From contig NC_046674.1 of NCBI RefSeq assembly GCF_003369915.1, positions 9,052,001 through 9,116,000 on the forward strand: 64,000 nt of DNA, given 5' to 3'. This DNA is from Drosophila miranda (Eukaryota > Arthropoda > Insecta > Diptera > Drosophilidae). The translations under genes and the position numbers were made by a program. The notes below the pieces were generated by a model. It saw nothing but the letters and a program-made list of their open reading frames with translations, did not search any database and was not told the origin of the DNA. Within the stretch, counting starts at the first letter, position 1; each line of letters begins with the position of its first letter. This document shows positions 49,032 to 60,066 of the stretch, one piece after another.

Positions 49032-49812
49032 TTAAGCACGGTGCCTCAGGACGCGACGACGCACGGTCCTGTATCTGTAGCCCTGGCTGGACTGGGGCTG
49101 GCTGTAGTCGTAGCCGGAGCGGGCTGGAGCCGGGGCAGAGGCGGCAGCCTCGAAGGCTGGGGCTGCCTCCGGAGCCTGGAAGGAGGGGGCTGGGGCGAAG
49201 GACTGTACTGGAGCGGGAGCTGGTGCAGGGGCAGCGAAGGACTGGACGGGAGCGGAGGCTGCAGCAACGGGTGCAGGGGGCACATAGGAACGGACAGGAG
49301 CCGGGGCAGAGGCAGCAGGCTGGAAGACTGGAGCGGGAGCCGGAGCAGGAGCAGCAACTGGAGCCGGAGCGGAGGCAGCAAAATGATGCTGCCGCACTGG
49401 TGCTGGTGGCACATAGGAACGGACTGGAGCCGGGGCAGAGGCAGCAGGCTGGACGACTGGAGCTGGTGCAGGAGCAGGGGCGAAGGACTGGACGGGTGCG
49501 GAGGCAGCAGGTGCTGGGGGCACGTAGCTTCTAGATGGGGCTGGGGCTGATTCAGCAGCCTGGAACACTGGTGCTGGAGCTGGCGCTGGAGCCGGGGCAG
49601 CCACTGGAGCCGGAGCGGAGGCCGCAAAATTATGCTGTACCTGAGGGGCGGGCTGATAAGACCTCACTGGAGCGGGTGCTCCGTAGTTGTAGCCACCATC
49701 GGCGGCCACGCAACCAACCAAAGCCAGAGCCAAGACGAGGAATTTCTGTGGGAAGTGGAACGGTAATCCGCAGGCCAGATAGGATAGGGAACAGCTGCTA
49801 GATCCTTACCAT
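49032..49812 (-). CDS. Secreted Ala/Pro-rich GYR-motif protein
   Basis: Exon 1 is ATG (49810-49812, donor GTAAGG); exon 2 runs from 49745 to 49032. The 238-residue product has signal peptide MKFLVLALALVGCVAA, then repeats of SAPAPV, SYVPPAPV and APVQSFAPAP, and ends GYDYSQPQSSQGYRYRTVRRRVLRHRA, a single GYR motif at the C-terminus. It is like one module of the polyprotein genes at 34.7-39.6 kb but has no internal RRHRR-D junction. Two larger near-identical blocks (about 49260-49330 and 49400-49470) show internal duplication. Minus TATA at 49879 and an AATAAA (as TTTATT) at 48997-49002, only 30 bases after the stop. Confidence 0.87.
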
Positions 49813-49878
49813 TTTTGATGATCTGTGTGCTGATGGGGCAACGAATCGAATAATATCTCTATGCTGGGGCTCCTGTAC

Positions 49879-49885
49879 TTTTATA
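49879..49885 (-). promoter_or_regulatory. TATA box of the 49032-49812 gene
   Basis: TATAAAA on the minus strand; predicted start near 49854, leaving a 40-base leader. Confidence 0.73.
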
Positions 49886-50737
49886 CGAGTCGCCGATTCT
49901 GCGGACTTAAACGGAAGTGCTGCCATATCATAAATCAATAGAACCCCCAAAACGTTTTTCTCCGCATTTTGTCTCGAAAAATTTGTTTAATTAGCCAAAT
50001 ACCTTCGACCGCGCCACTAGATGTGTGGCTCGTCTCCATCCATTCCACTCCACTCCACTCGGTCGGGTCGGGTGTACCGGAGTGTATGGATTATAAAAAC
50101 TCTCATTTTTTGGCTGTCAATCGTCAGAGAACCGCGACTCTATTCGATTATAAATATTCATAAGGATACCATGCTATACCATATTGCAGCATTATTTTTT
50201 TGTTGCCAAAAATCGAATTATCACAAACCTGATATTTCGCTTTTGCTTTTTGTTTGAGAAAATGTATATTTAACTCGATTAGGCTCCACCGTCTACAACT
50301 ATACACCGAGATACTTTTAATGACGGTGATCAGTGGCCCAAACAGTAGCTGGCTCTCTTCAGGGAGTTATTGATACACGACACACACGATTCCAGGCCAC
50401 GATATTTGGATAGTTATCAGGTCATAAACTATCCGAGTCAACCATTAGCTTCAGCCGCTTATTGAAACAATATCTAATGCCAAAAGTTAATGACTTAATG
50501 TGCCACTTGATAGGTTGAATGATACGTTGATTGATTATCTGAAAGATGGATAGATCATAGGGAAGTCTCAAGAGCAAACAGACAGTTCAAAGCGAAGAGT
50601 CTTCCCCCCAAAAGGTTAACGTCTTCTGTGGCCGTTCTTTACGCAATAACTTAGGCTTTTTGTGGGATTTGGGACACCAAATGACTGACCCTAATGGCCC
50701 TATAATATGATTTTCGTTGATGTTGTTCTGCGCTTTC
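49886..50737. other. Spacer between two minus-strand genes
   Basis: Upstream sequence of the 49032 gene and downstream of the 50943 gene. No gene seen. CCACTCCACTCCACTC near 50045-50060 is a short tandem word. Confidence 0.45.
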
Positions 50738-50942
50738 TTTATTGTCTAAATACTAATTCTGGAATATGCAAATCCATTGAGGATCGAATCGCGTCAGACA
50801 TGCAAATAAACGTATCAAAATGTATTTTTGCATTTCTCTGTTCGTTTCTGTTCTGCTCCATCGGGAATTAGCATTAGAATATAGTTTGCGGTGTGTGGGT
50901 TAAACCACAAACCAGTCGTCGAGTTGCCCTGACGGAATTTTT

Positions 50943-51539
50943 TTAATAGATCTCTTCGGGCTGCTCGTACTGCTCGCTCAGCGATGATGCAGCTCCCTGG
51001 GGGGGCAGGTAGGTGCGCCTGGGGGCAGCAATCGCGATCACCTGGGGAGCTGGACGAACAACTGACAGCACCCTTGGGGCTGGTGGCAGATAAGTACGCT
51101 GTGGCAACACCACAGGACGCTGCTGAACCACCACAGGAAGCTGCTGAACCACCACAGGACGCTGCTGCACCACCTGCACCTGGGGACGGGAGATGATTTG
51201 ATGCTGGACTGCCCTCGGAATGGAGACCACCTGAACAGGAGCCGGCCTGTAAACCGATACCACTCTCGGGGCAGGAGGGAGATAAGTGCGCTGTGGCACC
51301 ACAACAGATTGAATCACAGGGCGCTGCTGCACCACCTGCACCACCTGCGGACGGGAAACGATTTGTTGCACTTGAACTTGGGGCGGCAGGTAAGTCCTCG
51401 ACAGAGAAGTTGCATCAACGTGGCCCAGGAGGAGCAGGACGGCCGCTCCAAAAGTCACAAATAAAACGCGCTGAAAGGAAAAGAGAACTTCAGTTTCGAA
51501 AAATTATAAGAGTACAAGCTCCAGAATGCCCACCACCAT
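50943..51539 (-). CDS. Secreted Val/Gln/Pro-rich YLPP protein
   Basis: Exon 2 runs from 51470 to 50943 after a CCTTTCAG acceptor. Exon 1 is ATG (51537-51539, donor GTGGTG) or ATGGTG (51534-51539, donor GTGGGC); both keep the frame. The product of about 176 residues has signal peptide RVLFVTFGAAVLLLLGHVDA after the start Met, then four TYLPP blocks (SRTYLPPQ, PQRTYLPPAPRVxSV, RRTYLPPQ) separated by QVVQQRPVV repeats, and an acidic tail ending EQPEEIY. YLP motif present, GYR motif absent. Minus TATA at 51596 and AATAAA (as TTTATT) at 50738-50743. Confidence 0.85.
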
Positions 51540-51595
51540 GTTGATCAGTCGAAGTCGAACAATTGAACTGTTTTTTTGAAAGCTGGATCATTTGG

Positions 51596-51603
51596 TATTT
51601 ATA
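51596..51603 (-). promoter_or_regulatory. TATA box of the 50943-51539 gene
   Basis: TATAAATA on the minus strand with an ACAGTTC initiator-like word near 51568, about 30 bases downstream. Confidence 0.72.
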
Positions 51604-54600
51604 AGGTCTCTTAAAAATTACTTAGTATAGATATAGATTTGCATATGTATGGGATTGTAAGCATTTGGAAGATGCGACTGCGCCTCATTTAAAATAAGCA
51701 GGTTAGGAGATATTGGGTTCAGAGATCTGCAATAAAACAATTTTTTGGGGGGAATCAATACAAAATGGAAGCAGCGAAACAAGACAATAAAATCCATTAA
51801 ATCTTATTTCAGACAGAATCTTTCACTTTTTGAAAGTACTGCGGAAAATATGTGTAGATTGAAGTAAAGCCAACGAGGGCATACTCTACCTAATGTTTAT
51901 AGATATGAGAGAAACATAAATATACTCTACCTGTCAACAGCTAAGGAATGGTTGCTTAAACTATACGAAAACGGGTTGACGGCTTGTGGCTGGGGATGGG
52001 GCTCTCTCCAAAAGCTGTAACCTGTCCATGACCATAATTCTAGAGAACTTGTAGCCAAGATCTTAAAAGAAATCTTTGTTCAAGGTTCCCTTAAAAACAA
52101 GATCAAAGAAATGTACATCACACTCAAGCATGAAGAGATTTTATCTTAATTTTTAAATTATTTCTAGGGTGAGGGTTTCTTTTTGAATTTAAATTAAGGT
52201 TTTTTTAAACCTAATTCTACTCATATGAATAATATTTGTGAATTAAAGTTGTTGTTTTGTCTGAGATGCTCCAAAAAGGCATTTCTACGTGAGTTTTACA
52301 CGAAGTCTACACCCTGCAGACTATATATTACGCATACTTTCAGGCTGTACTGCGAATATCTGGCAAAATGTATTTTTAACGAGCGGCAAGTATGGAGGTG
52401 AATCAAGTACAGTGCGAACTAAGGCCAGACAAGCCTGGCCCCTAGCCCTTAAAGCCGCAGTGAGACCCCCGTTGGAATAGAGGATTGTCCTGGAACGCCT
52501 GGAGTAGAGTTAGCCTGAGAGAGCGGAGCTTAAGGCTTTATTCACGGTGTAACCTCGACTTAAGTTCCGCAAGATGTACGACTCGTGTAAATAAAACCAA
52601 CTAGCATTCTTATTTGCCACTGAGGAAAAATTATCAATTTGTTTCAGAGATTCCACAATCCGCAAGACGAGCAAAATTGTTGCCCAATGTATGTGCTCTT
52701 TATGCTGATTTATACAGCTTGAAAGCTGATATCATCACATTCCTAAAAGAAACAAATGTTTTTAAATAAATAAAAGTAGTAATAAAAAAAAAAATAAGTA
52801 CGCCAGTGATACTGTAAGTTGGTTTAATAACTTTAGCCGTAATCTAGCTTTAAATAAATACATAAATAAATGATAAAACAGCTTGACATAAATTGTTGTT
52901 GTATTTTGAATGAACTTTAACTTTTTGTTTGCTGTTCTCGGTTTCTTTCAAGAATTGCAAGAAGGCTGCCAAATATTCAGTGAGTATTTTTACTTGGCTT
53001 CCGTGGCCAGCAGCTAATTGATGTACACAACTCTCCGGACTCGTCTGCCCCCCTGCCTGAAGATTAATGTATAGCATTAGATGGTGGGTCTATGCTGGGG
53101 GATTGATAAGCAGTTTAAGAAATTATTTGCATTAAGCGAGGCAGGAATTTGTGGTTTTAGCAGGAGAAGAAATATGAATAGAACAAAACTTGTTCTTAAT
53201 TATGCCTAATATGAGAATTTATATGTATACACTAAATTCTAAAGCATTCACTAAACTAATTGAACAGGTTTCTGGATGGTACGAGTGGCTTATGGCTAAC
53301 TAACGAAAATCGGTTCGGTTTTACGATTCTACGGGGAGTTGTGCAATTTCCGATCTGCGTCATGTTGTTCCTACGCGTGGGATACACATTTGGTATTTCC
53401 AACAAAAATACCTTCCATCTAAAAGATACATTTATTATGATATATATTTATGTGTATGTATATTCGGAATTTAAACCAGTTTACCGTTGTCTGGCATTTA
53501 CCCAAGATCCATCTAATTAAACCGCAAACAAAAATGATTTCGGATGAAGTAATCAGAGCTGAATTTATATACACACGTATACTTAGCGAACGAATGATGG
53601 CTGAGAACTCATTTAAATGCCGGAAACATTGAGGTAACACATGGGTAGATCAGGTCAATACACACATCGAACAACCCCGGACAAATTGGCCTGAAAGATG
53701 AGTCCGCTAACAGCCATTTAGCGTGAGTAAACGGCATAGCATCGCATCTCGAATTTCCAGTGAGCTATAGCATAACGCTTTATGATCACTCAAGTGACGA
53801 AGACTGTATCTAAGGCATGACGTATGCGTTTGATATTAATAAAACCAGATTTTATCGATGGCTGCGCGATTTTATGAAGCTCGTGTTTGTTTGGCTCAAA
53901 GATACGCCCTAAAGATTGCGTAATAAATTAAGAAAAAACCCCCCCAAAAAAAAAACTATAAAAAGAACAGCATAAAATTATAAATTACGCTTAGTTCAAC
54001 GATCGACCTAGCAGTTGTTTGGGGAGGGTTCTGTTCTGTTCCGTTCGATTCCGTCCTGGGAAGCTGTCATTATCAAAGTTTGAACTTTGTTGGAAAGAAA
54101 TATAATGATGCATTGATGACAAGAGACAATTAATTTTGGTAATCAATTCGCATAACGGAATTAACTGTAGACTTTGAAGAATTCCGTATGCGATAAAAGT
54201 TGCAGTTTCGTATTAATTAAATCTAAACTTAATTAAAAACAAAGCATGCAAATGGCTCAAAATCGATTTAAGAGCAAGTTTTGGCTTGTGGATCGAGATC
54301 CATTAGTTGTGCTTGCAGAAATAACAGGAATCCGGGCGAACAGTGGGTCAGGAGCATGAGGGAAAGTGGGTCTCGCCTCTGTCCTTGCCACAAACCGCAA
54401 GCCAAGGCAAAGGTCAGTGTAAAGAAGGGAACTGCATCACCAACCGGTTGCCAACTGGAGGCTGTTTCCCCATCTGTGGTTGATCCACAGATCTCTGGAT
54501 GATGCTGATATTGCGTGAAGGGCGACCTTGGTCATTACAGCTGCAGTGAGTAATTGCGATAATGTGGAGTCTGATAAAGAGAGAGAGAGAGAGAAGGAGA

Positions 54601-55472
54601 GAGCGCCTGACTTTGTTTCAAGCGGAACTTTTTGGGAATTTATGCAAATCTCTGAATGCTCTTATAAATAAAACATTCCACAAACAGTTTCACATAAATG
54701 CGAAATTAATTTATGCTAAGATTTATGTCTTTTGTGGCAAGAGGAAGAAGAAAGAGTGCCATTGTGTATGTCGTTAAGTGCCAAGTGGCTCCATCAACAT
54801 CGCGATAGGCGCGACACATGGTGGGCTGTCCGTCTGAGCCCCCTACTGGTTATCGATTTGTTCTACAAATATTTGCCAAAAATTATCGAGCATGATTGGC
54901 TATGCGCACGCATGCGGGACACTCTACTCTCTCTATCTATGATCACTCCCGATCCCCCATATACATATATAGCTCGTGCATATTTCACCGGTTTTTCTTG
55001 AATTTAAATTATACATTTTTTTCACGACCCGCAGACCGCAGACAGTTGTCTCTGGTTCTAAGTTATTATATAGATATTTTTGGGCTACGCTTTGTGTTTT
55101 GTTCTTTCTTTTGGCTATGATTTTTATTAAAAACCATCCCGATTCGTATTAAATACAAGCTCATTTACGTCTTTTGCATATGGTTTGGTCGGGCTCATTT
55201 CTTTATTTTTTTTTGTCAAAACTACTACTAAATTTGTCGTCTGTTTCGTGGTGCTAAAATGTATAACGCCTGGAATCTGACAGAAGATGAGATGGGGTTT
55301 TATGGGTGTCGTTCTCGGGCAGAAGCAGAAGCCGAAGCAGCGCCCCAGCCAGAGGAAGAGCGTCAGCAGCAGCCGGTTAGCCAGCCCAAGCAGGTTCTGT
55401 TGAGTTTTCGGTGCGGCTCTGTCGAGAATCTTCTGCCGTAAAACATTTTGGCCCATCCTGAGGCGCTGAACT
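51604..55472. other. Gene-free region between the minus and plus halves of the cluster
   Basis: No gene supported. This is where transcription direction switches, so it holds the divergent upstream regions of two cluster genes. It includes a (GA)8 tract at 54579-54594. An AATAAA-bearing stretch around 52440-52600 and AT-rich blocks near 52750 and 53230 look like old repeat material without clear ends. Confidence 0.45.
54579..54606 (+). repeat. (GA)8 tract with following GA-rich sequence
   Basis: Eight GA units at 54579-54594, then AGGAGAGAGC. Not within a recognised element. Confidence 0.9.
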
Positions 55473-55510
55473 ATAAATAATGTCGTTGTGCGGTGCTTCG
55501 GCACAGTCAC
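55473..55510 (+). promoter_or_regulatory. TATA box and initiator of the 55550 gene
   Basis: TATAAATA at 55473-55480 with CACAGTC at 55502-55508, about 30 bases apart. Confidence 0.78.
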
Positions 55511-55549
55511 ATTTCTGCATTCGTCGTGTGGATTTGATTCTGAGCAAAA

Positions 55550-57480
55550 ATGGTAAGCAGTGGAGTAGTGCGAATGGATACCAAGGATATACCCAAAAAA
55601 AAAACCGAGTGAACAGCCGTGAAACAGTTGTGGAATATTTTTATTTTTTTTTTGTATGATTATTGCCGGGATAGTCACGGATATTTGCCGAGTGTGGATT
55701 ACAATCTTACTGATACTGATCATGTGGTTTCTGGTGGTTTCATTTGCAGAAACTTCTCATCGCTCTCGCCCTGGTGGCCGTCGCCAGTGCAGATGTCTCG
55801 CATCTGTTCTCGTACAGCAACAATCTGCAGGAGGATGGTTACGTCTACGATCCCCCGTCGAATCCCGTCGTGATCGATGTGCCATACGTGCCGAAGGAGT
55901 CCGCTCCACCCACCGTCATCTACCAGGCCCCCAAGCCCACGCCTCCTCGCCCCGTCTACACCGCTCCCCCAGCTAAGGTCTACACTCCCGCTCCACCAGC
56001 CAAGGTGTACACCCCTGCTGTTCCAGCCGGAGCCCTCAAGGAGGATGGCTACCACTATGGCCAGCCTTCGGTCAAGTTCGAAACCTACGAAAAGCCCGTG
56101 GAGACTGCCCCCGCACCAGTGTACGTTAAGCCCGCCCCTCCCAAGGTCGAGTACCTGCCTCCCGCACCCGTGAAGAAGGTGGTCTACACTCCTCCTCCAC
56201 CCCCACCAGCGCCTGTTAAGAAGGTAGTGTACACTCCTCCTCCACCACCAGTCTACGTGAAGCCCGCCCCTCCCAAGGTCGAGTACCTGCCCCCCGCACC
56301 CGTGCAGAAGGTCGTCTACACTCCACCTCCACCACCCCCACCAGCACCCGTGAAGAAGGTCGTCTACACTCCTCCTCCACCACCCCCACCGGCACCCGTT
56401 AAGAAGGTCGTGTACACCCCTCCTCCACCGCCACCAGCTCCAGCTGGCATCCTGAAGGAGGACGGTTACCACTACGGTCAGCCCTCGGTCAAATTCGAAA
56501 CCTACGAGAAGCCCGCTCCTCCGGCTGTTATCAAGAAGGTTGTGACTCCCGCACCACCAGTCTACGTTAAGCCCGCCCCTCCCAAGGTCGAGTACTTGCC
56601 TCCCGCACCCGAGAAGAAGGTGGTCTACACTCCTCCTCCACCACCACCTGCACCCGTGAAGAAGGTCGTGTACACTCCTCCTCCACCACCCGTCTACGTG
56701 AAGCCCGCACCACCAAAGGTCGAGTATCTGCCCCCCGCACCCGTTAAGAAGGTCGTATACACTCCTCCTCCACCACCCCCACCGGCACCCGTGCAGAAGG
56801 TCGTCTACACTCCTCCTCCACCACCCCCACCGGCACCCGTGAAGAAGGTCGTGTACACTCCTCCTCCACCACCCCCACCGGCACCCGTTAAGAAGGTCGT
56901 GTACACCCCACCTCCACCACCACCAGCGCCAGCTGGCATCCTGAAGGAGGACGGTTACCACTACGGTCAGCCCTCAGTCAAATTCGAAGCCTACGAGAAG
57001 CCCGCTCCTCCGGCTGTTATCAAGAAGGTTGTGACTCCCGCACCACCAGTCTACGTTAAGCCCGCCCCTCCCAAGGTCGAGTACTTGCCTCCCGCACCCG
57101 TGAAGAAGGTGGTCTACAGTCCTCCTCCACCACCACCTGCACCCGTGAAGAAGGTCGTGTACACTCCTCCTCCACCACCCGTCTACGTGAAGCCCGCACC
57201 ACCAAAGGTCGAGTATCTGCCCCCCGCACCCGTTAAGAAGGTCGTATACACTCCTCCTCCACCACCCCCACCGGCACCCGTGCAGAAGGTCGTCTACACT
57301 CCTCCTCCACCACCCCCACCGGCACCCGTGAAGAAGGTCGTCTACACTCCTCCTCCACCACCCCCACCAGCGCCAGTGCAGAAAGTGGTGTACACTCCTC
57401 CACCACCAGTGTACGTCCAGCCGCAGGGTCCCAAGGGCTACAGCTACCCCAACGATCCCCAGCCATCGTTCGACTATTAG
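55550..57480 (+). CDS. Secreted Pro/Val/Tyr-rich protein with GYHYGQPSVKFE modules
   Basis: Exon 1 is ATG (55550-55552, donor GTAAGC); exon 2 is 55750-57480 after a TTTGCAG acceptor. The 577-residue product has signal peptide MKLLIALALVAVASA and mature start DVSHLFSYSNN. It contains three LKEDGYHYGQPSVKFE(T/A)YEKP modules, many KKVVYTPPPPPPAPV units and KVEYLPPAP (YLP motif), and ends GYSYPNDPQPSFDY. There is no RRHRR cleavage junction. The last two modules form 163-codon direct repeats. Poly-Pro II helices and regularly spaced Tyr suggest an extended matrix or cuticle protein. Poly(A) signal at 57606-57611. Confidence 0.88.
56452..57360 (+). repeat. 489-bp direct coding repeat, two copies
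   Basis: CTGAAGGAGGACGGTTACCA begins at 56452 and again at 56941. The two copies are nearly identical at the base level over most of their length, with the second shorter at its end, so the duplication is recent or kept uniform by gene conversion. Confidence 0.85.
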
Positions 57481-57686
57481 GCTACATAGGCTTCTTGTAA
57501 ATATAAAGAATCTTCATTAAGTATTAGAAGTATTTTTGAACGAATGGTGAATGCAGTGGTTTGGGCTTTCGCAGGAAAGACGAATACACTTGGAATAACT
57601 GTCAAAATAAACTAAAATCAATCGAATTGAAATGCATGTGTTGTCTCGCTTACTTGTATAGTATTAAATCCCGATTTTCGTAGCTG

Positions 57687-58156
57687 TATGCGTAGGTGGC
57701 TTAGTGGCTCTCTTATTACATGCTCGGCCTCTTCTCCGCTCTCCCTCCACATTCCAACGCAGATGCAAGACATTTTAACCCTCACGCACTCACGCCCTCA
57801 CACCAATGTATTAACATGTGATCACTCAGCAAACGCTCAGATTTTCGCTCTCTTAGGGTGGGAGAGGGAGAAGACAAATGGCAGAAACAAATGTCAATTT
57901 TCAAAAAGAGAGCAATTAGGAAGCGCATCAAAGGGAGAGCATGGATGGTGACAGAGCATGATAAAATTATGCAAGTTGGTCCGCTACTCTCTTTCGGACT
58001 TTCTTTTACGCTCAGCACTGCTAAGAGCGCTTTGACGCTTTGTACTGAGCAAAATATGACTCGAAAATAGAGCGCGTTGCGTGAGCGAGCCACCTTGTCT
58101 ATTTTCCTCATGGAGGAGAGCATGGAATGAGCGAGCCGCAAATCCACCTACGCATA
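57687..58156. mobile_element. Small inverted-repeat (MITE-like) element
   Basis: TATGCGTAGGTGG at 57687-57699 is exactly inverted at 58144-58156, and similarity extends to about 26 bases with 5 mismatches. The outermost bases are TA on both sides, so TA target duplication typical of Tc1/mariner-like elements is possible. Interior is CT- and GA-rich without a coding frame. The same terminal word occurs at 32334 in the mosaic repeat. Confidence 0.55.
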
Positions 58157-58169
58157 GAAATCGGCGCCG

Positions 58170-59087
58170 CTCTCACACTGTTTTTCACACCGGTCCAAGC
58201 GCGCATTTCCAAGTCGGCTCCGCGTTTCAGGCCCGTGAAAATCGGGAAAATGGTTAAATATCAAACGGTAAAAGTGTCGCACAGCTGTGTAGTGTAGTGG
58301 TGCAGGAACTTGAATTAAAAATGTACAAAAACTGTTTGTTTATGAAAGAAAATGTGTTTGATCAAGTGGGGCAAAATGGCAAAATATATAAAAAATGCAG
58401 AGCTGCGAAGGAAAGCAAAAGAAAGAAGTGAAAGTGAAGTGTAAAAATTGAAGCATTTGATATACAATATACATATAAACAAACTATTTTATGCACAGCC
58501 CTTTTTATTCCTTCGGTCGGCAATGTGCGTATGTTTGTTTGTTCGAAAAATGCAAAACACGCCCCGAGTTGTGTCCCTTTCCCAATCCATCATGTAATTC
58601 ACGCAGTGAGGAAGAGGAGTAAAGCAATAAGGAAAGAGCGAGCTCTTAGAATCGACGCTCTCTCGTACCAAGTGCTTCATTATGAGGTGGGGTGGGGCAT
58701 TCAAAATATTGGTGATCTGACTCTCTCTCGTTGTTGTTTCCACACGAAACTTCAATCCTGTTGGCTCACCTTATATGAATATACCGTAAATATGTGCTCT
58801 TATTGAAAATTCTATGGAATTTCTTTTATCGTTCGTGTGCGTGTTTGCGTTTTCGTTTCGTAAATCGTTCGTTCGGAATAGTCGCGCGGTTTCGTAGTCT
58901 AACGGTCAACGTTCCACAGAATTGCCGGCTTTTCTTGTGTGAGAGAAAGGAGCAGCAAATGCAGCAAAGAAAACGTAACCGCCCAAGAATATGGGCCAAA
59001 AGGTAAGTGAGAGACGAGAGTGTATCTTTACTGTTTTTCTGTCCTCTTTGCATACTGTTTTTCATTAATCTCAGGAGCATGCTCCTT
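58170..59087 (+). repeat. Mosaic dispersed repeat, copy B
   Basis: Body 58368-59087 matches 32528-33165 in direct orientation; 58180-58250 matches 32245-32310 inverted. Copy B has about 60 extra bases around 58915-58980 (including AAAAGGTAAGTGAG, which looks like a splice donor) that are shortened in copy A. Family unknown. Confidence 0.75.
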
Positions 59088-59392
59088 ACGTGATTTCGAT
59101 TTCGGGAGGGTCCTGCAAATCGCTTGGCAGCTTAAAAGAGGAAGTCAATGAATCTATTTTCGCACATCAAGTATGCCATAATTTTTTTTTTTTCAAAAAT
59201 CTAAATATATTTAAAGCCTAAAAGTAGTCTTTTACTAATCACCAAATGGTTGTGTATTTTGTATACCAGTAATTCATGTAGTGCTCAGTAAAAAATAAAA
59301 ATATTTTTTTTTATATCACCAAAAGCGAGGGGGTACGTTGTTAGGCGTGGCAAGGGCCATTATATATGTACATACATATATACATTATTTGT
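59088..59392. other. Spacer with AT-rich sequence
   Basis: T-rich and A-rich runs near 59180 and 59300. No gene. GGTACGTTGTTAGGCGTGGC at 59332 may be the outer part of the following element. Confidence 0.35.
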
Positions 59393-59790
59393 ATGCACGA
59401 TACTCAAAAAGAGTATAGAAGGAAGCGTTTCCGACCCCATAAGGACAATATATTTTCTTGATCAGCATCAATAGCCGAGTCGATATAGCCATGTCTGTAT
59501 GTCCGTCTGGCCGTCTTGTTTCACGCTTAGTTCTCAGAGACTTTAGGAAAAAGAGCAGCCAAATTTTTGATCCAGACTCTTATGATATCACAGTGATTCA
59601 AGCTTGGACGAAAATCTGTGGCAAGCAGATTGTCGAATCTGGATCAGATCGGATAAATATTATGGCCAGAAGGAACAGATGAAATTTCAGTGGCTTCGCT
59701 TACTCATTCCTCTCTTTCACACACTCTTCCCGGGGCAGCGTGCGCCCTCTGACGGAGGGGAGCCATACTGAATGAGTATAAGGTATAAAT
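59393..59790 (+). mobile_element. ISY/SGM/DINE-1-like Helitron-related remnant
   Basis: Contains the words GATACTCAAAAAGAGTATA, GATCAGCATCAATAGCCGAG, TCGATATAGCCATGTCTG, TGTCCGTCTGGCCGTC and CGCTTAGTTCTCAGAGAC, which are hallmarks of the DINE-1/Helentron family of non-autonomous elements in Drosophila. Non-coding. Its 3' part matches 47660-47865 and the minus-strand copy at 48545-48925. Confidence 0.65.
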
Positions 59791-59871
59791 GTAGAGTCGC
59801 GGCCGTATCTGCGACTCACAGCGTTCCCCCTTCGTTTTAAAGTAGTTAAAACGATGACTGCAGTATGCTCA

Positions 59872-59887
59872 CTCTCTCTCTCTCTCT
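59872..59887 (+). repeat. (CT)8 microsatellite
   Basis: Eight CT units, 80 bases after the Helitron-like remnant. Confidence 0.9.
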
Positions 59888-59983
59888 GTCTTTTGGTATT
59901 GCTGTTCGCGAAAGGGATGCATTTATCTGATGGATAATGTGGGGAGTATTGCTCGCACTGGCCTAAACTCTTCGAGTAGCCGG

Positions 59984-59990
59984 TATAAAA
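59984..59990 (+). promoter_or_regulatory. TATA-like box upstream of a small Cys-rich frame
   Basis: TATAAAA, with GTGACAGCTAG about 27-30 bases downstream. It fits the spacing of the other promoters here, but a matching gene is only tentative. Confidence 0.4.
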
Positions 59991-60066
59991 GTGGTCTTCA
60001 ACTTCCATGTGACAGCTAGACGATATTGGATATTCAAGAGTATATTTCGCAGGCAGCAAAAAAAAA

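Noticed and set aside
52330-52620. Possible solo LTR remnant with an AATAAA near its end
   Set aside because: No terminal TG..CA pair or target-site duplication could be identified, so the family and ends cannot be supported.
53260-53520. 86-codon plus-strand frame and the overlapping minus-strand frame
   Set aside because: Low-quality frames in AT-rich sequence with no start, promoter or splice signals.
55127-55723. 198-codon minus-strand frame
   Set aside because: It runs across the promoter and first exon of the plus-strand gene at 55550 and has no coding character.
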